Assembly (NCBI RefSeq): GCF_003610295.1
Contig: NZ_RAPV01000001.1
Span: 5,642,001-5,706,000 of the forward strand
Length of the DNA stretch: 64,000 nucleotides
DNA from: Paraburkholderia sp. BL23I1N1
Lineage (GTDB): Bacteria; Pseudomonadota; Gammaproteobacteria; Burkholderiales; Burkholderiaceae
Direction: 5' to 3'
This document shows positions 62,198 through 64,000 of this stretch, piece by piece (position 1 is the stretch's first letter; every line of letters begins with the position of its first letter). The notes under the pieces are model-generated. The model made no database searches. It worked only from the letters and a program-made list of their open reading frames with translations, and had not been told where the DNA came from. The position numbers were made by a program, and so were the translations under genes.

Positions 62198-62599
62198 AGG
62201 CCTCCACCCTCGCGAAGCTACAGCAGGCCGCACTCGACGGTGCGTGCCAGCTGTTCTACTTCGATCAATCGGGGTTCAGTGCTTCGCCCCCGGTGCAGCG
62301 CGGCTGGTCGCCCATCGGCGAACCGCATCGTGTGTTCCCGCAACCGCACTGCAAACGCTCCGTCCTTGGTGCACTGGATTTCGGCGCCAACCTGCTGACG
62401 TATCACACCAGCAAGACCACGATCAAACGCCCCGATGTCGTGCAATTCCTTGAGCAGATCGCGCGGAAAAGCACGCCCGGTCTGACGACCGTAGTGGTGC
62501 TCGACAACGCCTCGATCCATCACAACATCGATCAGGAAACAATCGACCGATGGTTTCTCGAACATCGCATGGTGCTGTTCTATCTGCCGCCCTACAGCC
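62194..62599 (+). pseudogene. IS630 transposase, downstream frame (DDE domain), interrupted
   Basis: The frame encodes LFYFDQSGFSASPPVQRGWS (first Asp) and TTVVVLDNASIHHNID (second Asp), then VLFYLPPYS, where the third acidic residue (normally LPPYSPELNLIE) should follow. Instead group II intron sequence starts. GTG at 62194 is unlikely to be a free start; the product is made by frameshift from the upstream frame. Confidence 0.8.
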
Positions 62600-64000
62600 T
62601 CCGAGTAGACGGGGACGTTACCGCCCCCATCCCTCACAGATCCGGACGAGCCCAATTAAGGCATCCGGTTCTTCATTGCACAGATTCGCTCACTTATTTA
62701 TGGGTATAGCAGTGCACAATTCGAGCGGGTGGCAAGGGAAACCTCGTGAGTATCTCTTTGAATGCGGCCCATGGAATGGTGCTTTTGGACGATCTGCTCG
62801 ATAGCCACTTGCGCCAACAGTGGGCGGCGAAATATCTTAGCCTCCCGATGCGCTTGGCGTTACCGCTGATGCCAAAGTAGGCGTAATGCCCCTTGAGCAT
62901 CCTGCCGAGCTTCTGATGCTGATCCCTGATCGGCCAGTGCCGCATGGCGCGACACTGCTGGTTGATCTCCTTCAGGGCGCGAGCCAAGCGATCCTTGGCC
63001 GTCAGTTGCCCTGGCATCGGCCCTCCCTTCCTCGATTTCACCCAGACATGCGTGAACCCGAGGAAGTTAAAACTCGTCGCTAGCGCCTTATCGTCCTCTT
63101 CCTTCGCAGACTTCGGCCTGTAGCGGAAATCGACCATGGCGGTCTTGTCCGGGTGAAGCTCCAGCCCGTATTTCCCAAGCCGCTTACCCAGCACCTCCAG
63201 CACTCGCTGCGCGTCATCCTTATATGCAAATAGCATGACAAAGTCATCCGCGAAACGCACCAGCGTGCTCGGCCCTCTCAAGCGTGGCTGCACCTCATTG
63301 CTGAACCATTCGTCGAGCACATAGTGCAGGAATACATTGGATAACAATGGGGAAGCAACACCGCCTTGAGGCGCGCCCGTTTCGGAAAAGGACAACTGTC
63401 CACCTTCCATTACACCCGCCTTCAACCACTTATCGATCAGCCTTCTGACTATCCCGTCAGTGACCCGTCGGGCTAAAAACTCCCTCAGTTTTGCGTGCGA
63501 GATGCTGTCGAAGAATTTCCGAACATCCACATCTAACACCCATCGCCCACCATTCTTGGTGATCCCGCTTCTGATCGCTTGCAGCGCGTCGTGCGCGCTG
63601 CGTCCACGGCGGTAGCCGAAGGAACTGTCGCTAAAGTCGATCTCATAGACCGGCTCCATCAGCAGAACGATGGCACGCTGTGCCACCTTGTCCTCAAAAG
63701 AAGGAATTCCAAGACCGCGTTGACCGCTGCCATCTGCCTTGTCGATGTAATGACGGCGAACCGGCGGCGCACGGTAGCTGCCCGATTTGAGCCGGTCGAT
63801 CAGGCTGGTCAGATTCTGCTCCAGATTGGCAGCGTAATCTTCTCCGGTCTGACCGTCGACTCCCACCGCGCCATCCTTGCGCGTGCAGTCGTATGCATAC
63901 CTGACCCATTCATAGTCGATGTGATGGGCCAAGGTGGTCAATGTCATCGCCGGGTTGTTTCTCGCCAGCTCGGCTATTCGTTCCTGTTTCGTTGACACGC
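62600..64000 (-). mobile_element. Group II intron (3' part; 5' end outside window)
   Basis: The intron is opposite in orientation to IS630. Domain V lies at 62631-62673, read on the minus strand as AAGAACCGGATGCC, a TTAA tetraloop region, then GGGCTCGTCCGGATCTGTG; domain VI follows at 62600-62630. The ORF encodes the maturase. Domains I-III and the 5' splice site lie beyond 64000. Confidence 0.75.
62694..63998 (-). CDS. ltrA: Group II intron reverse transcriptase/maturase
   Basis: The 434-residue frame shows RT motifs: RHYIDKADGSGQRGLGIPSF, FGYRRGRSAHDALQAI, WVLDVDVRKFFDSI, GAPQGGVASPLLSNVFLHYV and the active-site FADD in LVRFADDFVMLF. The maturase (X) domain follows (RIGRLRYFAAHCWRKW). No HNH endonuclease domain is present. 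The start shown is GTG at 63998 at the window edge; the true start may be further upstream. Confidence 0.9.
   Translation of the reverse strand: MSTKQERIAELARNNPAMTLTTLAHHIDYEWVRYAYDCTRKDGAVGVDGQTGEDYAANLEQNLTSLIDRLKSGSYRAPPVRRHYIDKADGSGQRGLGIPSFEDKVAQRAIVLLMEPVYEIDFSDSSFGYRRGRSAHDALQAIRSGITKNGGRWVLDVDVRKFFDSISHAKLREFLARRVTDGIVRRLIDKWLKAGVMEGGQLSFSETGAPQGGVASPLLSNVFLHYVLDEWFSNEVQPRLRGPSTLVRFADDFVMLFAYKDDAQRVLEVLGKRLGKYGLELHPDKTAMVDFRYRPKSAKEEDDKALATSFNFLGFTHVWVKSRKGGPMPGQLTAKDRLARALKEINQQCRAMRHWPIRDQHQKLGRMLKGHYAYFGISGNAKRIGRLRYFAAHCWRKWLSSRSSKSTIPWAAFKEILTRFPLPPARIVHCYTHK

Larger units (their letters stand above)
61670..62599 (+). mobile_element. IS630-family element, interrupted by a group II intron
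   Basis: It starts at a TA dinucleotide within the HAD gene and carries two overlapping transposase frames. IS630 elements insert at TA. The transposase frame is broken after LPPYS by the intron, so the right part is absent from the window. Confidence 0.75.

Overview
The window is high-GC DNA with gene families and a gene style typical of Burkholderiaceae: OmpC-like porins, IclR/LysR/TetR-controlled catabolic operons, BON-domain proteins, XdhC next to molybdenum hydroxylase genes, and RIT and IS91 elements. A Paraburkholderia/Burkholderia-type genome is the best guess. No rRNA, tRNA or CRISPR array was seen.

Region 1 (1-20 kb) is mostly ordinary chromosomal and catabolic DNA. It holds an acyl-CoA dehydrogenase tail, an IclR regulator with an MFS transporter, a BON protein, a cupin beside a LysE remnant, and a PaiB-like protein. 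A long minus-strand cluster follows (5.8-19.0 kb): DUF35 protein, thiolase, molybdenum-hydroxylase FAD subunit, a fused 2Fe-2S/molybdopterin subunit, type III CoA-transferase, a fused crotonase-alpha/beta-hydrolase, CoxG, MFS transporter, porin, BON protein and XdhC. A divergent TetR gene sits at its head with a palindromic operator between them. I infer a pathway that activates an acid to its CoA ester, hydroxylates it, hydrates or hydrolyses it, and cleaves it thiolytically. The substrate is unknown.

Region 2 (20-30 kb) is a partly decayed aromatic-acid cluster with a gentisate-type lower pathway: frameshifted porin, AAHS-type transporter, single-cupin dioxygenase, dienelactone hydrolase, divergent LysR, frameshifted chemoreceptor, maleylpyruvate isomerase, damaged Rieske ferredoxin and fumarylpyruvate hydrolase.

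Region 3 (30-36 kb) is a graveyard of mobile elements: a frameshifted IS4 element with target duplication, fragments of a Mu-type transposase/AAA-ATPase transposon in two orientations, a truncated Tn3 transposase, an intact IS6-type element and a broken ISL3 transposase.

Region 4 (36-46 kb) is a patchwork of small oxidoreductases beside divergent regulators: TetR/SDR, three NADP-F420-reductase-fold proteins, an NmrA-like protein, a frameshifted TetR gene, SDR/HxlR, a TrbI fragment, and a LysR-LysE-cupin module. That module is the intact relative of the decayed one at 4 kb.

Region 5 (46-52.2 kb) is a second mobile cluster: IS110 interrupted by IS256, itself interrupted by an IS91 element with its own tyrosine recombinase, then a truncated RIT (three-recombinase) element and a further recombinase fragment.

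Region 6 (52.2-64 kb) returns to chromosomal genes: an ECF sigma, anti-sigma-like, periplasmic sensor, DUF1800 and DUF1501 operon, two small envelope genes, a phosphoesterase lipoprotein, a di-haem cytochrome c peroxidase and a HAD phosphatase. The HAD gene is cut by an IS630 element, which is in turn cut by a group II intron that runs off the end of the window.
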